From the NCBI GenBank assembly GCA_964548585.1, contig CAZJRS010000063.1:1-21721 (forward strand): a DNA stretch of 21,721 nt, in the 5' to 3' direction. Positions 14,582 through 21,721 of this stretch are shown piece after piece. This DNA comes from Methanocella_A sp964548585 (GTDB taxonomy: Archaea; Halobacteriota; Methanocellia; Methanocellales; Methanocellaceae). The notes under the pieces are model-generated. The model was not told the DNA's origin. It did not search any database and saw only the letters and a program-made list of their open reading frames with translations. The translations under genes and the position numbers were made by a program. The first letter of the stretch is position 1; each line of letters starts with the position of its first letter.

Positions 14582-15502
14582 ATGAGCAGTGATACAAAAG
14601 AGACACGAAAACCAAAAAGGAGCACAAGTAAAGGTAGTGGTGCAGCAGGTAAATCTAAGCTGACATCCGAGCTCATCATCTCTTTACTGGTGGCAGGATT
14701 ATATGCCTTATTCCTGGTGGAGACCAGGCTGGCGGAAGGCATGACTGCGCTGATGCTGTCCATGTTCCTGTTTGTCACTTTCCTGGTATTCGTATATATC
14801 GTGAGAGGCGGTACCCACAAGAAGAAACGTGAGTTTGCTTCGCTGCTCTACGTCTTCCTCGGGCTTTCAGCATTATCCTTAGTATGGGAATTACTGGTGT
14901 ACTTAAACGTAGTCGATGCGTCGAAGATAAGCTCCGCAGTGATGGTCCTGATAATTGGCCTGGTATATGCCATTGTATCGGTCGCGATTATCGCAGTGAT
15001 CGCATACCTGGAGAAAAGCTCGCTTAAAGAGATATACCTCACACCCGGCGATATAAAAGTGATACCTTTTGCCGTTGTAGCTTTTGTCCTGTGTGCCTTG
15101 CTGGGGGTCGGAGCCACCTACCTGCTGTTCGGCGGATCGGCCATGGGGCAAGATCAGCTGATCTTACTTATCGCATCGGTTCTCGCGTTCAGCTTACTGG
15201 CTGGTATTGCGGAGGAGCTGTGGTTCAGAGGGCTGCTTATGTCAAGGATCACACCGATCCTGGGCGAATCATATGGCAATATCTATCAGGCAGTTGTCTT
15301 CGGAGTATTCGAAGCTGTCATGTTTTATATGATCACAGGGCAGATCAGCCTGATGCCGGCCATCTTCATCATAGGTTCCATGACCGGGTACTACTGGGGC
15401 AGAGCAACACTGAGAAGTAACAGCATCATTAGCCCCATGCTATTACATGCGGGATTTTATGCACTGGTCGCCCTGCCGATCCTTGCCGGACTTATGACAT
15501 AA
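14582..15502 (+). CDS. CPBP (Abi/CAAX-like) family membrane protein with altered motifs
   Basis: The 306-residue protein has a basic, Ser/Lys-rich cytoplasmic start (1-27) and about eight membrane spans. The last part has the CPBP glutamic-protease layout: motif 1 is intact as E211-E212-LWF-R216; motif 2, normally FxxxH, reads F240-GVF-E244; motif 3, normally HxxxN, reads H289-AGF-Y293. Family members are membrane proteases or bacteriocin/stress-related proteins. With one of the metal- or water-binding His replaced by Glu, the protein may be inactive as a protease or have altered chemistry. AGAGGT lies 4 nt before the ATG at 14582. It is monocistronic and ends in a strong palindromic terminator. 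Confidence 0.85.
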   Translation: MSSDTKETRKPKRSTSKGSGAAGKSKLTSELIISLLVAGLYALFLVETRLAEGMTALMLSMFLFVTFLVFVYIVRGGTHKKKREFASLLYVFLGLSALSLVWELLVYLNVVDASKISSAVMVLIIGLVYAIVSVAIIAVIAYLEKSSLKEIYLTPGDIKVIPFAVVAFVLCALLGVGATYLLFGGSAMGQDQLILLIASVLAFSLLAGIAEELWFRGLLMSRITPILGESYGNIYQAVVFGVFEAVMFYMITGQISLMPAIFIIGSMTGYYWGRATLRSNSIISPMLLHAGFYALVALPILAGLMT

Positions 15503-15552
15503 ACCAGAATTACTACTGGCCATTGCCGGTATAATGATTAATGAAAAGGCGG

Positions 15553-15590
15553 AAAGGCGCTTTAAAGTGCCTTTTTTCTATTTTTTTATA
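15553..15590 (+). terminator. Hairpin terminator after the CPBP gene
   Basis: AAAGGC-G-CTTT-AAAG-T-GCCTTT (15553-15574) is a near-perfect 22-base palindrome with one G-T pair; T-rich sequence follows to about 15590. Confidence 0.75.
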
Positions 15591-15821
15591 TCCCCAGATT
15601 AACTTCCGACAGAGGTTTAAATGTCGAATAAAATCATATAATTCCTACATATACAATTATCTCAAGAATTATTAAAGCAACGAGCGTTTTAGGCATTTAT
15701 TCTAATTGTCATAGCATCGAAGGGGTTTTTATATTCTTTGTTACTTTTCAGACAGCTATTACACATTTTTCGCAAGATACATTCATTAACTTATATATTA
15801 AAACGTGGAATGGTGATACCT
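15591..15821 (+). promoter_or_regulatory. AT-rich gap with strong TATA box of the KGG gene
   Basis: About 230 AT-rich bases hold no gene. Near the right end TTATATATTAAAA (15791-15803) is a strong TATA box, centred ~26 nt before the ATG at 15822. This predicts a transcript with little or no leader, although GGTGAT (15812-15817) sits at Shine-Dalgarno distance. The same 13 bases occur before the DUF2769 gene. Confidence 0.6.
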
Positions 15822-15986
15822 ATGGCTAGAAGAGAAGAACGTGGAGATATGACTGTCAGAGAGGCCGGAAGAAAGGGTGGGGAAACAACAAAGAGAACCC
15901 ATGGCCACGACTTCTATGTACAGATCGGCCACAAGGGTGGACAAAAGGTCAGAGACCTGATCAACAAGGGCAAACAGCAGGATTAG
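15822..15986 (+). CDS. KGG-motif small stress-type protein
   Basis: The 54-residue, very hydrophilic protein has two KGG motifs, GRKGGETT and GHKGGQKV, separated by THGHDFYVQI. This is the repeat of the con-10/GsiB type of small proteins, which are unfolded when dry and linked to general stress and desiccation in other organisms. Here that role is by analogy. The true start is the ATG at 15822 (MARREERGD), as GGTGAT precedes it and the upstream in-frame extension reads through the AT-rich promoter. A hairpin terminator begins at its stop codon. The strong TATA box suggests high expression. Confidence 0.85.
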   Translation: MARREERGDMTVREAGRKGGETTKRTHGHDFYVQIGHKGGQKVRDLINKGKQQD

Positions 15987-16031
15987 GCTGGACCCACGGG
16001 AGGTCCGGCCGGGCCCCCGGAGATTCTTTTT
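15986..16031 (+). terminator. Hairpin terminator of the KGG gene
   Basis: GGCTGGACC (15986-15994) pairs with GGTCCGGCC (16002-16010) with one G-T pair around CACGGGA. A GC run and then TTCTTTTT (16024-16031) follow. The stem starts inside the TAG stop codon. Confidence 0.7.
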
Positions 16032-16076
16032 AAGTCATAACCAGCTCACCCCGGATATTCTCCGATGGAGCAATTT

Positions 16077-16415
16077 TTATTTATTACTCTCAACCGGATT
16101 ACCCTGCTTTTCCCACTCCTCTAACCCCCCTTTGTAGTCCAGTACATTTTTGAACCCATGCTGGAGAAATTTTTTGGCGGCCAGGGTACTAGCTTGACAA
16201 GCATAGCTGCTACAATAGGTGATAACATCTATGTTCCTGTCATAATTATCCGCAAGCTGATCCACCTCTTCTGCCGGAACGGAAATTGCGCCCGGGATGT
16301 GAGCGCTATCGTAGGAATCCAGGTCCCTCGCATCCGCAAGTATGTAAGGTTTTTCCTGGTTAACCCTGCGCTTCAGCTCATCAATTTTCATTTCCCTGAT
16401 CTGAAATTTCTGCAT
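16077..16415 (-). CDS. Single-domain rhodanese
   Basis: The 112-residue protein is one rhodanese domain, which carries sulfur as a cysteine persulfide. The DARD..SYDSAHIPGAISVP segment (28-47) is the typical CDC25/rhodanese front signature with His39-Ile-Pro-Gly. The active loop is Y67-C68-SSYAC-QAS, with Cys68 as the catalytic residue and a second Cys73 in the loop. The C-terminal GGLEEWEKQGNPV is also diagnostic. A second Met at residue 9 is a possible start; neither has a strong ribosome-binding site. It is convergent with the KGG gene; sulfur partner unknown. Confidence 0.9.
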   Translation of the reverse strand: MQKFQIREMKIDELKRRVNQEKPYILADARDLDSYDSAHIPGAISVPAEEVDQLADNYDRNIDVITYCSSYACQASTLAAKKFLQHGFKNVLDYKGGLEEWEKQGNPVESNK

Positions 16416-16530
16416 TTATGATCACGAGTAAAACAATATCTGGAATTTTATAAGACTGTGTGCCGTTTACATCATCTTCGGTTATTATTGCAGACGCATT
16501 CCCGCAGTTGTATTTTATTGCGTCGGGTAT

Positions 16531-16543
16531 TTATATATTAAAA
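16531..16543 (+). promoter_or_regulatory. TATA box of the DUF2769 gene
   Basis: TTATATATTAAAA is the same 13 bases as the KGG promoter at 15791-15803. It predicts a start near 16560, so this transcript keeps a leader of about 19 nt with GGGTGA (16569-16574) as ribosome-binding site. Confidence 0.6.
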
Positions 16544-16578
16544 GATTGATTCTATGTCAGAATTGGTCGGGTGAAATG

Positions 16579-16809
16579 ATGTTCGTCGAAAACAGCCAGG
16601 AGAACAAAAACATCTGCATGCAATACTGTGGCACGTGCCCGAGCTTCAGTAAGGAAGGATGCAAGCTACTATTTTGCTCGCAGGGTAACATTACGAAGAA
16701 CATCGAGAGGAAAGGATGCAAATGTGGCATGTGCCCGGTTGCCATCCAGCATAATCTCGACGGTGGCTACTACTGTATCCATGGAAACCTGGATACGCTG
16801 ATCGATTAA
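16579..16809 (+). CDS. Cys-rich DUF2769 family protein
   Basis: The 76-residue protein has nine cysteines in the DUF2769 order: CMQYCGTCPSF, then a GC, LFCSQGN, GCKCGMCPV and YYCIHG at the end. The set suggests binding of two metal ions or an iron-sulfur centre. The family is common in methanogens and has no known function. Two ATGs are adjacent; the second (16579) is preferred since GGGTGA ends 4 nt before it. Only 2 nt separate its stop from the stop of the minus-strand radical SAM gene, so transcripts must overlap or end within the genes. Confidence 0.8.
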   Translation: MFVENSQENKNICMQYCGTCPSFSKEGCKLLFCSQGNITKNIERKGCKCGMCPVAIQHNLDGGYYCIHGNLDTLID

Positions 16810-16811
16810 GA

Positions 16812-17615
16812 TTAAAGGCCGGGCTCGCATGGGATTTGATGTTCTGTGCAGAGCCGAATTATTTTTTGTTTTAAAAGTTCGTAGTCTGTAGAATCGCCAG
16901 ATATGGCCGGGCATGCGACCCCTGTTACTCCCTGGATAACCTGCAAGGATTTTTCGACATTCTCCCTGGTTCCCGGTTTAAGCCTGAGCCTGTCGAACAG
17001 AATACGTGTCGCTCCCGAATCCTTCACCTGTACGATCAATTCTGCCAGATGTTCTTCAGTCAGGATGCCAGGAATCACAGGACCGATAAATGCCCATGTG
17101 GATATGCCCTCGCCAGATAGCTTTTTCATAGCTGCAAGCCGTTCTCTCGGGAGCGATGCACCGGGCTCGATTAGCTCTGAAAGCCGGTCATCCAGGGTGG
17201 TGATCGTAAATCCCACATCTTTTAGCCTGAACTCCGAAATAAGGTCCATATCACGCAGTACAAGGGCTGATTTCGTCTGTATGCAGATCGGAAAGCCTTT
17301 GGCAAGTAGTACTTCAAGGCAACTTCGGGTCAGTCGCAGCTTTTTTTCAAGCGGCTGATACGGATCGGTGACAGTGCTGATACCAGTGACACCCGGTTTA
17401 AGTCTCCTGACCTCCCGCTCAAGTACGACCGGGATATTCGTCCTGGCTTGCACAAAAGTTCCCCAGTGCTCCAGGCCATTATAGTGAAGAGTCGAGGGAG
17501 CATAACAGTATACACAGGCATGTTCGCAGCCCACATAGGGGTTAAGGGAATAATCCAGTCCCGGTAATGACGATTTACTTAAAGCCGACTTACAAGTGAT
17601 GTCACAGTATCTCAT
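16812..17615 (-). CDS. Radical SAM protein of the SPL/DNA repair photolyase type
   Basis: The 267-residue protein has the radical SAM cluster motif C30-EHA-C34-VY-C37 within NPYVGCEHACVYCYAP, the pattern of the COG1533 group to which spore photoproduct lyase belongs. An early Cys-rich stretch (CDITCKSAL, 4-12) precedes it. The core barrel follows (TVTDPYQPLE, IQTKSALVLRD, GFTITTLDD, STWAFIGPVIPG). The C-terminal motif of true spore photoproduct lyase is not identified, so the substrate is open. The start at 17615 is chosen over a longer frame since GAGTGGT overlaps the stop of the upstream nre gene and lies 5 nt before the ATG; the gap between the genes is 8 nt, so they are an operon. Confidence 0.88.
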   Translation of the reverse strand: MRYCDITCKSALSKSSLPGLDYSLNPYVGCEHACVYCYAPSTLHYNGLEHWGTFVQARTNIPVVLEREVRRLKPGVTGISTVTDPYQPLEKKLRLTRSCLEVLLAKGFPICIQTKSALVLRDMDLISEFRLKDVGFTITTLDDRLSELIEPGASLPRERLAAMKKLSGEGISTWAFIGPVIPGILTEEHLAELIVQVKDSGATRILFDRLRLKPGTRENVEKSLQVIQGVTGVACPAISGDSTDYELLKQKIIRLCTEHQIPCEPGL

Positions 17616-17623
17616 AATACCAC

Positions 17624-18910
17624 TCAGAAATCCGTCAGCCTGCGCTGAAAACGAGAATCTTTCAACACGAAGCTGTTCGTCGTCCATCGGCTTATTGGGA
17701 TGTCAAACCGGGTTTGGATAAAGGTGAGGGCTTCGTTGAGGCTATTAAACGACGAACAAGGGCCCTTCAGAGCATTCCTGACATTTTCCCGCACATTCCA
17801 CACCCCTACAGGCATCACATAGCCAGAATGAGCTTCCCGGAGGATCACCACTTTAGCCTGCCGGCCTTCCTTGACGAGATATTCGCACGTGGCCAGCCGG
17901 GCCGCATAATAGCAGCCGCCAATGCTTGCATAGGTGGTTCTACCCTCAAAGCGCTCAGCATCAGAAATGATCATGATTTCCCGGCCAACCGGATTCCAGA
18001 CCGTATCCGGGTACCAGGCTTCCACCAGCTCATAGCTCCATGGCTCCGGGATCAGCAAGACAATGAACCGGTTATCGAGCTGCCAGCTCTCAAAGACCCG
18101 GTAATCGTTGATCAGTGGCAAATCACGGACCTGGTCCATCAGATTTTCTCCCAGAATACTATCAACAGCCGTAATGCTTTGCCTGGTAGGGACAATCCGC
18201 CGTGATTTCTTTGCACCGAACGCACCCATGCTGAACGCCCGCTGAATCCGAGTCACCATAGTCTCATCTTTATAGAGCCCTGTCACCGCTTCCCGGGCCA
18301 TTAAATCATCATCGTAATAAGCTTTCTCGATCCTCTGGTCAAGCTTGAAGTTCCCCAGCTCAGCCTTCTTCAGTGGGGCGGAAGGTCCGAACGGCTGAAC
18401 CTCATCGTCCAGCTCGATCCGGCCCGCAGGCTTTCTAAAAAATTCAGCAGCCGTATCCACCGGATCCCGGGCCATCGACAGTAAAGTCATGTCTTCCACA
18501 ATCTTGCCGCACTGCTCAGGCTTTTTCACGTTGACCTTGTATAGTCCTCTGACCAGCCCGCTGCGGAAACCCACAATATCGTCGATAGTTTTACCGATCC
18601 AGCGCTCCGGGGTATCCATCTCCGAAGTGTCACCAATCACAGGCGGAATCAGGGGGCCGATAGAAACCAGGGGATAGCCATACCTACCCACAAATACCCC
18701 CGGAGCAGAGCCATATATGGATGTGCTATCGATGTGCGGCGCGTTTCGCAGCTTTGCATAGTGCTTGATCAAAATCGGGCAGCGAGACTTGGAACATAGC
18801 ATCTTGGTGCCTTTACAGGCAATGCAAAGAGAAGGCTCGGGATTGCTGAAAAAGCCCGGGCTATCCCGCGATTTAAAAGGGTCAGGAAGGGACGATACTT
18901 GTTCATCCAT
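17624..18910 (-). CDS. nre: Nre-family DNA repair protein
   Basis: The 428-residue protein matches the archaeal Nre (COG1602) family. It begins with a zinc-finger-like set C29-x2-C32-x6-C39-x4-C44 (CIACKGTKMLCSKSRC), followed by the conserved SIYGSAPGVFVGRYGYPLVSIGPL stretch (split over 64-87). The C-terminal half contains WNPVGREIMIISDAE and SIGGCYYAARLA. It ends in Q422-RR-L425-TD-F428, which fits a C-terminal PCNA-interacting (PIP) motif QxxLxxF, as reported for Nre proteins; these have been linked to repair of DNA crosslinks in Haloferax. The ATG at 18910 has no Shine-Dalgarno, but CTTTATAAT (18938-18946, minus) is ~28 nt upstream, so the transcript is probably leaderless. It leads the operon with the radical SAM gene. 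Confidence 0.92.
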   Translation of the reverse strand: MDEQVSSLPDPFKSRDSPGFFSNPEPSLCIACKGTKMLCSKSRCPILIKHYAKLRNAPHIDSTSIYGSAPGVFVGRYGYPLVSIGPLIPPVIGDTSEMDTPERWIGKTIDDIVGFRSGLVRGLYKVNVKKPEQCGKIVEDMTLLSMARDPVDTAAEFFRKPAGRIELDDEVQPFGPSAPLKKAELGNFKLDQRIEKAYYDDDLMAREAVTGLYKDETMVTRIQRAFSMGAFGAKKSRRIVPTRQSITAVDSILGENLMDQVRDLPLINDYRVFESWQLDNRFIVLLIPEPWSYELVEAWYPDTVWNPVGREIMIISDAERFEGRTTYASIGGCYYAARLATCEYLVKEGRQAKVVILREAHSGYVMPVGVWNVRENVRNALKGPCSSFNSLNEALTFIQTRFDIPISRWTTNSFVLKDSRFQRRLTDF

Positions 18911-19082
18911 AGGATAATCGAAGTATTGGGGGCTGAGATTATAAAGAAGTGTTATGTGTGGTGAAAGTAATATCCAGGTAAAGCGTTTAGTTTATAAGAT
19001 GAAAATATAAAAAGGTTTTATCGATCATAGCGTTATGCAGTCATGGCGTTTTAAATATGACGACCGCACTCGGTTCAGTTAT
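18911..19082. other. Intergenic gap between two minus-strand units
   Basis: 172 bases holding the leaderless-type nre promoter (TATA at 18938-18946 reading minus) and AT-rich sequence after the uppS stop. No gene seen. Confidence 0.5.
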
Positions 19083-20066
19083 TTATTCGGCCGCGTTTTT
19101 AAGCGCCCTTGCCACATGTGGGTCTTTTAAAATAACACTGGCCTCTTCATCGGTAATTGCCAGCCCGGTTTTTAAACAATCGGTAATCTCTTGAGGATTA
19201 ACCTTCGCGGATTGTTTTTTGATTTTGATGATACGGAGAGCATACTTGATACGGTGATCTCTCTCACGGATCTGGTAAGCGCGTATAGCTCTAAAGAAGT
19301 CGATTTTTCGGAATTCAGGCCAGAACGGTGCGCTAATATATATGGCACATTCGTTACCGCTTGCCTGCCAGGGGAGGAAATTTGAGGTTCGCTCATCTCC
19401 GCCGGTTCTGATGATCAGATCTACGCTGGATTTTTGGGATTTATCGGTGTAAAGGTATTCATCCAGAGTTTTTTCTGTGATCTCATCCGGTGTCATTTCT
19501 CCGGATTTTACCTTCTCCGCGATTTTTGCGGCTCCGTCCAGGATCTCTTTTCGGCCTCCGTAAGCAACAGCCAGGTTTAGGAAGAATTGATCGTAGCTAC
19601 CGGTCATATCGTGTGTCTCACGGATTTCCTGCCGTAGATCATCCGGCAGCATACCAATATCGCCGACACAGGTTATCCGGAGCTTGTACTGATGGGTCTC
19701 GGGGCTCTCCCGGGACTTTTTCAGTTTATTCTTCATCAGGTCGAAAATAGCCTTTTTTTCAGGTTCCGTGCGCTGAAAATTTTCTGTAGAAAACGAGTAT
19801 AGCGTCAGTTGCTTAACATTTAACTGCTCGCACCACTGGATGACTCGTTCGGGCGTTTCGGCGCCAAGGGTATGACCTTTCTCGACCACTGTGCCCATGC
19901 GACGGGCAAAACGCCGGTTGCCGTCCATTATAATGGCTATATGTTGCGGGATCGGCCCTTTCAAGAGCTCCCGCTTCATGGACAGCTCATACCATTTGTA
20001 AAGAATAGGTATGTGCTCGTACCACCTTGAAAAGAGCAGATTGCGTACGATGCTTTTATGGGGCAT
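19083..20066 (-). CDS. uppS: cis-Prenyl diphosphate synthase (UppS family)
   Basis: This condenses isopentenyl diphosphate units in cis to make the long polyprenyl carrier that archaea use for glycan transfer. The 327 residues include the conserved regions: HIAIIMDGNRRFARR (42-56) with catalytic Asp48, LYSFSTENFQR (89-99), FFLNLAVAYGGR (161-172) and RTGGDERTSNFLPWQ (220-234) with Arg220, Arg226 and Ser228, then FWPEF (248-252). It has about 40 extra residues at the N-terminus and a C-terminal extension of ~45 that are longer than in bacterial UppS, typical of archaeal forms. The ATG at 20066 is two bases after the stop of the DUF2551 gene; a GTG at 20072 overlaps that stop as GTGA and is an alternative. 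Both suggest translational coupling. Confidence 0.93.
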   Translation of the reverse strand: MPHKSIVRNLLFSRWYEHIPILYKWYELSMKRELLKGPIPQHIAIIMDGNRRFARRMGTVVEKGHTLGAETPERVIQWCEQLNVKQLTLYSFSTENFQRTEPEKKAIFDLMKNKLKKSRESPETHQYKLRITCVGDIGMLPDDLRQEIRETHDMTGSYDQFFLNLAVAYGGRKEILDGAAKIAEKVKSGEMTPDEITEKTLDEYLYTDKSQKSSVDLIIRTGGDERTSNFLPWQASGNECAIYISAPFWPEFRKIDFFRAIRAYQIRERDHRIKYALRIIKIKKQSAKVNPQEITDCLKTGLAITDEEASVILKDPHVARALKNAAE

Positions 20067-20068
20067 AC

Positions 20069-20392
20069 TCACGCGTTCTCGGTCTCTTTCAGCGCCGCTT
20101 TTACCAGGCGCTTGTACTTTTCCTTGATTGAGTACATGTTGTGGTCACCGGTGACGTCAACGCTCAGTATACCTGTCTTTGAGCCCATGAGTCCCACCAT
20201 TGCCGGGGTACCTTTGTTCTTTACGTCGAAGCTCTTTTCCCTGAGCCTGTCATCAATGTCTTTAGTCTCGTATGGCCCGTTCTCGAGGAACATCTCAAGG
20301 ACAGCGCGGCGACGGCCATCTTTGTCCCTGCTTAGATAATCTTTGATACGTACCAGCACAAGTTCGTCTTCCGTACTAATCAGAATGACCAC
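20069..20392 (-). CDS. DUF2551 protein, winged-helix-like, unknown function
   Basis: The 107-residue protein matches the methanogen family DUF2551: VRIKDYLSRDKDG, RRAVLEMFLE, the AMVGLMGSKTGIL motif and HNMYSIKEKY near the end. The helix-helix-helix then strand layout looks like a winged helix, so it may bind DNA or act in regulation, but function is unknown. Its stop overlaps or abuts the uppS start, and a radical SAM gene ends 48 nt upstream, so all three are probably one minus-strand operon. The family is known to me only as a domain of unknown function. Confidence 0.85.
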   Translation of the reverse strand: MVILISTEDELVLVRIKDYLSRDKDGRRRAVLEMFLENGPYETKDIDDRLREKSFDVKNKGTPAMVGLMGSKTGILSVDVTGDHNMYSIKEKYKRLVKAALKETENA

Positions 20393-20440
20393 ACCCGGAT
20401 GATGAGATGATTGAAATCAATAGACTGTAAATTTCATTTA

Positions 20441-21502
20441 TCATAAAGGTATTCTCTCCACGACCAGCCCGTCTTTCAGGGGATACCTTTCGACAATGGA
20501 TTTAACCGTCCCTGCGAGGTCCTCTTTGATGTCATCAAGGATCCACCATGCGATCTCGATACGGTTACCGTCGATAAAGGCGTACATGTCCCGCGGGACT
20601 TCTAACTTTTTCAATTTTTTTAACGCCTCTGAGACGTCGCCGGTGATTTCACCGTATATTATCGTTCCATCGCCAGTGATCTCGTCGAACGATCTTGATA
20701 TCTTCGACGCCGTCCGCTTCAGACGTTCCCGCAGCTGAGTAGCATCCTTAAAACGCGAGGAACAATACCTAATATTTGCTTTGCTATTTAAAACTATCTC
20801 GTGCCCAAGGGCTTCAGAGCATTGGACTGCATTCGAGACTTCGTCTTTCAGACAGTAGTTTCTCTGCTTCATGGCAACACTGTTTGTGTCTGAGAACTCC
20901 AGCTCGTTCAGGTTTAAGAACGCCCCGGCGTCAACGACGACACGCTCGATTTCAGGAACCTTCCTGATCGCGGGTATCTCAATGCCGGCACTAATACCGA
21001 GCTCGATAGCACGTTTAAGAGATGTATGAAAGTCAGAGCCATTGAAGTGATCCCAGAGATCTTCCGGGGGGTGCATGCGCAACTCATCCAGCCCGGCACC
21101 ATTTAACCGTTCCAGAACTTCAATACAAGGGGCGGTACACGTATAGAGGTGGATATGGTGTTGGTGCCCGAATTCCGCCTTAAGGAGTTTTATGTAGTGG
21201 AGCGTGCGCTCTAACCGGGCCAGAGGCTCGCCGCCCGTGATGCCAGTACCCAGCGCATCCATCTGTCGGGCTACTTCCAGGACTTCGGCATCAGACTCAA
21301 CCTTGCGCTCGTTAGCATAAACGACATCGACACCCTTTTTCTCAAGTGATATCGGGCAGTAGAAGCAGTCACGGCCGCAGACACCGGTGACGAAAAGCAC
21401 CATTTTTGATCCCAGATGACAAAGCCTGCACCCTTCGGTTAGCTGTGTGTGCATTGAGCCGGTGTCGTCTTTTGTGATCAGTTTATCAGTGTCTGCAACC
21501 AT
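20441..21502 (-). CDS. Radical SAM protein, COG2108-like
   Basis: The 353-residue protein carries the radical SAM motif C42-GRD-C46-FY-C49 in VTGVCGRDCFYCP. A further pair, C25-RL-C28 (GCRLCHLG), lies just before it and may bind a metal. TGGEPL (about 99-104) is the SAM-binding GGE motif. The rest includes LYTCTAPC and ELRMHPPEDLW, then a C-terminal domain rich in Lys and Glu. This resembles archaeal COG2108 proteins, related to pyruvate formate-lyase activase, with unknown substrate. The ATG at 21502 is chosen because ACAGGT lies 6 nt upstream; a TTG at 21517 is in frame. It is the first gene of the minus-strand cluster with DUF2551 and uppS. Confidence 0.87.
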   Translation of the reverse strand: MVADTDKLITKDDTGSMHTQLTEGCRLCHLGSKMVLFVTGVCGRDCFYCPISLEKKGVDVVYANERKVESDAEVLEVARQMDALGTGITGGEPLARLERTLHYIKLLKAEFGHQHHIHLYTCTAPCIEVLERLNGAGLDELRMHPPEDLWDHFNGSDFHTSLKRAIELGISAGIEIPAIRKVPEIERVVVDAGAFLNLNELEFSDTNSVAMKQRNYCLKDEVSNAVQCSEALGHEIVLNSKANIRYCSSRFKDATQLRERLKRTASKISRSFDEITGDGTIIYGEITGDVSEALKKLKKLEVPRDMYAFIDGNRIEIAWWILDDIKEDLAGTVKSIVERYPLKDGLVVERIPL

Positions 21503-21663
21503 TACAATACCTGTCAATTAAGCTGATGAGATCTCTTTTTCGAGTATGTTAAGTGGATTAAGGATTCTACATGATAATAAATACTTTCTTTGAGAGTACA
21601 ATGAAAGTTGGGAAAAACATAAGCCTACTACTTTGATAAGGATATTTTTCGAGCAAATTGACT
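21503..21663. other. AT-rich region between the radical SAM gene and the repeat
   Basis: No gene seen. It must contain the minus-strand promoter of the radical SAM gene; several TTAA/TTAT stretches are possible TATA boxes, none clearly best. Confidence 0.4.
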
Positions 21664-21721
21664 GGCTTCGCGGTCGCCGGAGGTTTTCAGGGCTTGTCCC
21701 GCATCAGCGGGATGCGGAGGC
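21664..21721 (+). repeat. 58-base repeat module, copy 2, cut by the window end
   Basis: This is the second copy of the module at 6310-6367, same strand, 54 of 58 bases equal. It starts abruptly after AT-rich sequence and continues beyond the window. In this copy the hairpin reads CCCGC-ATCA-GCGGG, and an alternative stem CCGCATC/GATGCGG (loop AGCGG) is perfect. Confidence 0.85.

Noticed and set aside
17714..18205. A 163-codon plus-strand frame within nre
   Set aside because: It is antisense to a well-supported repair gene, with no motif.

Overview
The window is archaeal and most likely from a methanogenic euryarchaeon. The evidence is a ribosomal protein S17e gene, TATA-box promoters (several placed about 25 nt before the start codon, as for leaderless mRNAs), Shine-Dalgarno sites of the GGTGAT/GGAGG type, an F420H2 oxidase (FprA), an Nre repair protein, and the methanogen-type families DUF2551 and DUF2769. 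The mix of genes suggests a Methanocella-like (Methanocellales) genome, but that placement is inference from gene content.

Layout. Bases 1-1340 hold the 3' part of a multi-membrane-span protein. Bases 1341-3042 hold fprA behind a promoter with two tandem palindromes, then a tRNA-Glu(CTC). Bases 3043-5735 hold a 14-span type drug efflux protein, a SET-domain protein, and on the minus strand rps17E followed by a small unknown gene. Bases 5990-6430 are a very GC-rich, hairpin-packed, apparently non-coding element; 58 bases of it recur at the extreme right end of the window. It is followed by a zinc-ribbon protein, a DEAD-box RNA helicase with a long leader, a two-span membrane protein and a small protein with an internal repeat.

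Bases 9561-14496 form a nitrogen block: two complete amtB-glnK cassettes, each with its own promoter, leader hairpin and terminator, with a ribbon-helix-helix regulator gene between them on the opposite strand. A perfect GGAA-N6-TTCC site (the published NrpR operator form) lies upstream of amtB1, and a one-mismatch version lies just after the TATA box of amtB2. Both GlnK proteins share an identical T-loop that lacks the Tyr51 used for uridylylation in enteric bacteria. The inferred logic is ammonium uptake made only under nitrogen limitation, with each GlnK gating its channel.

Bases 14497-16809 hold a CPBP-type membrane protein with altered active-site motifs, a KGG stress-type protein, a rhodanese and a Cys-rich DUF2769 protein. 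Bases 16812-18910 (minus) are a two-gene cluster of Nre repair protein and a photolyase-type radical SAM protein. Bases 19083-21502 (minus) are a cluster of a second radical SAM protein, DUF2551 and a cis-prenyl diphosphate synthase. The second copy of the GC-rich repeat starts at 21664 and runs off the window.
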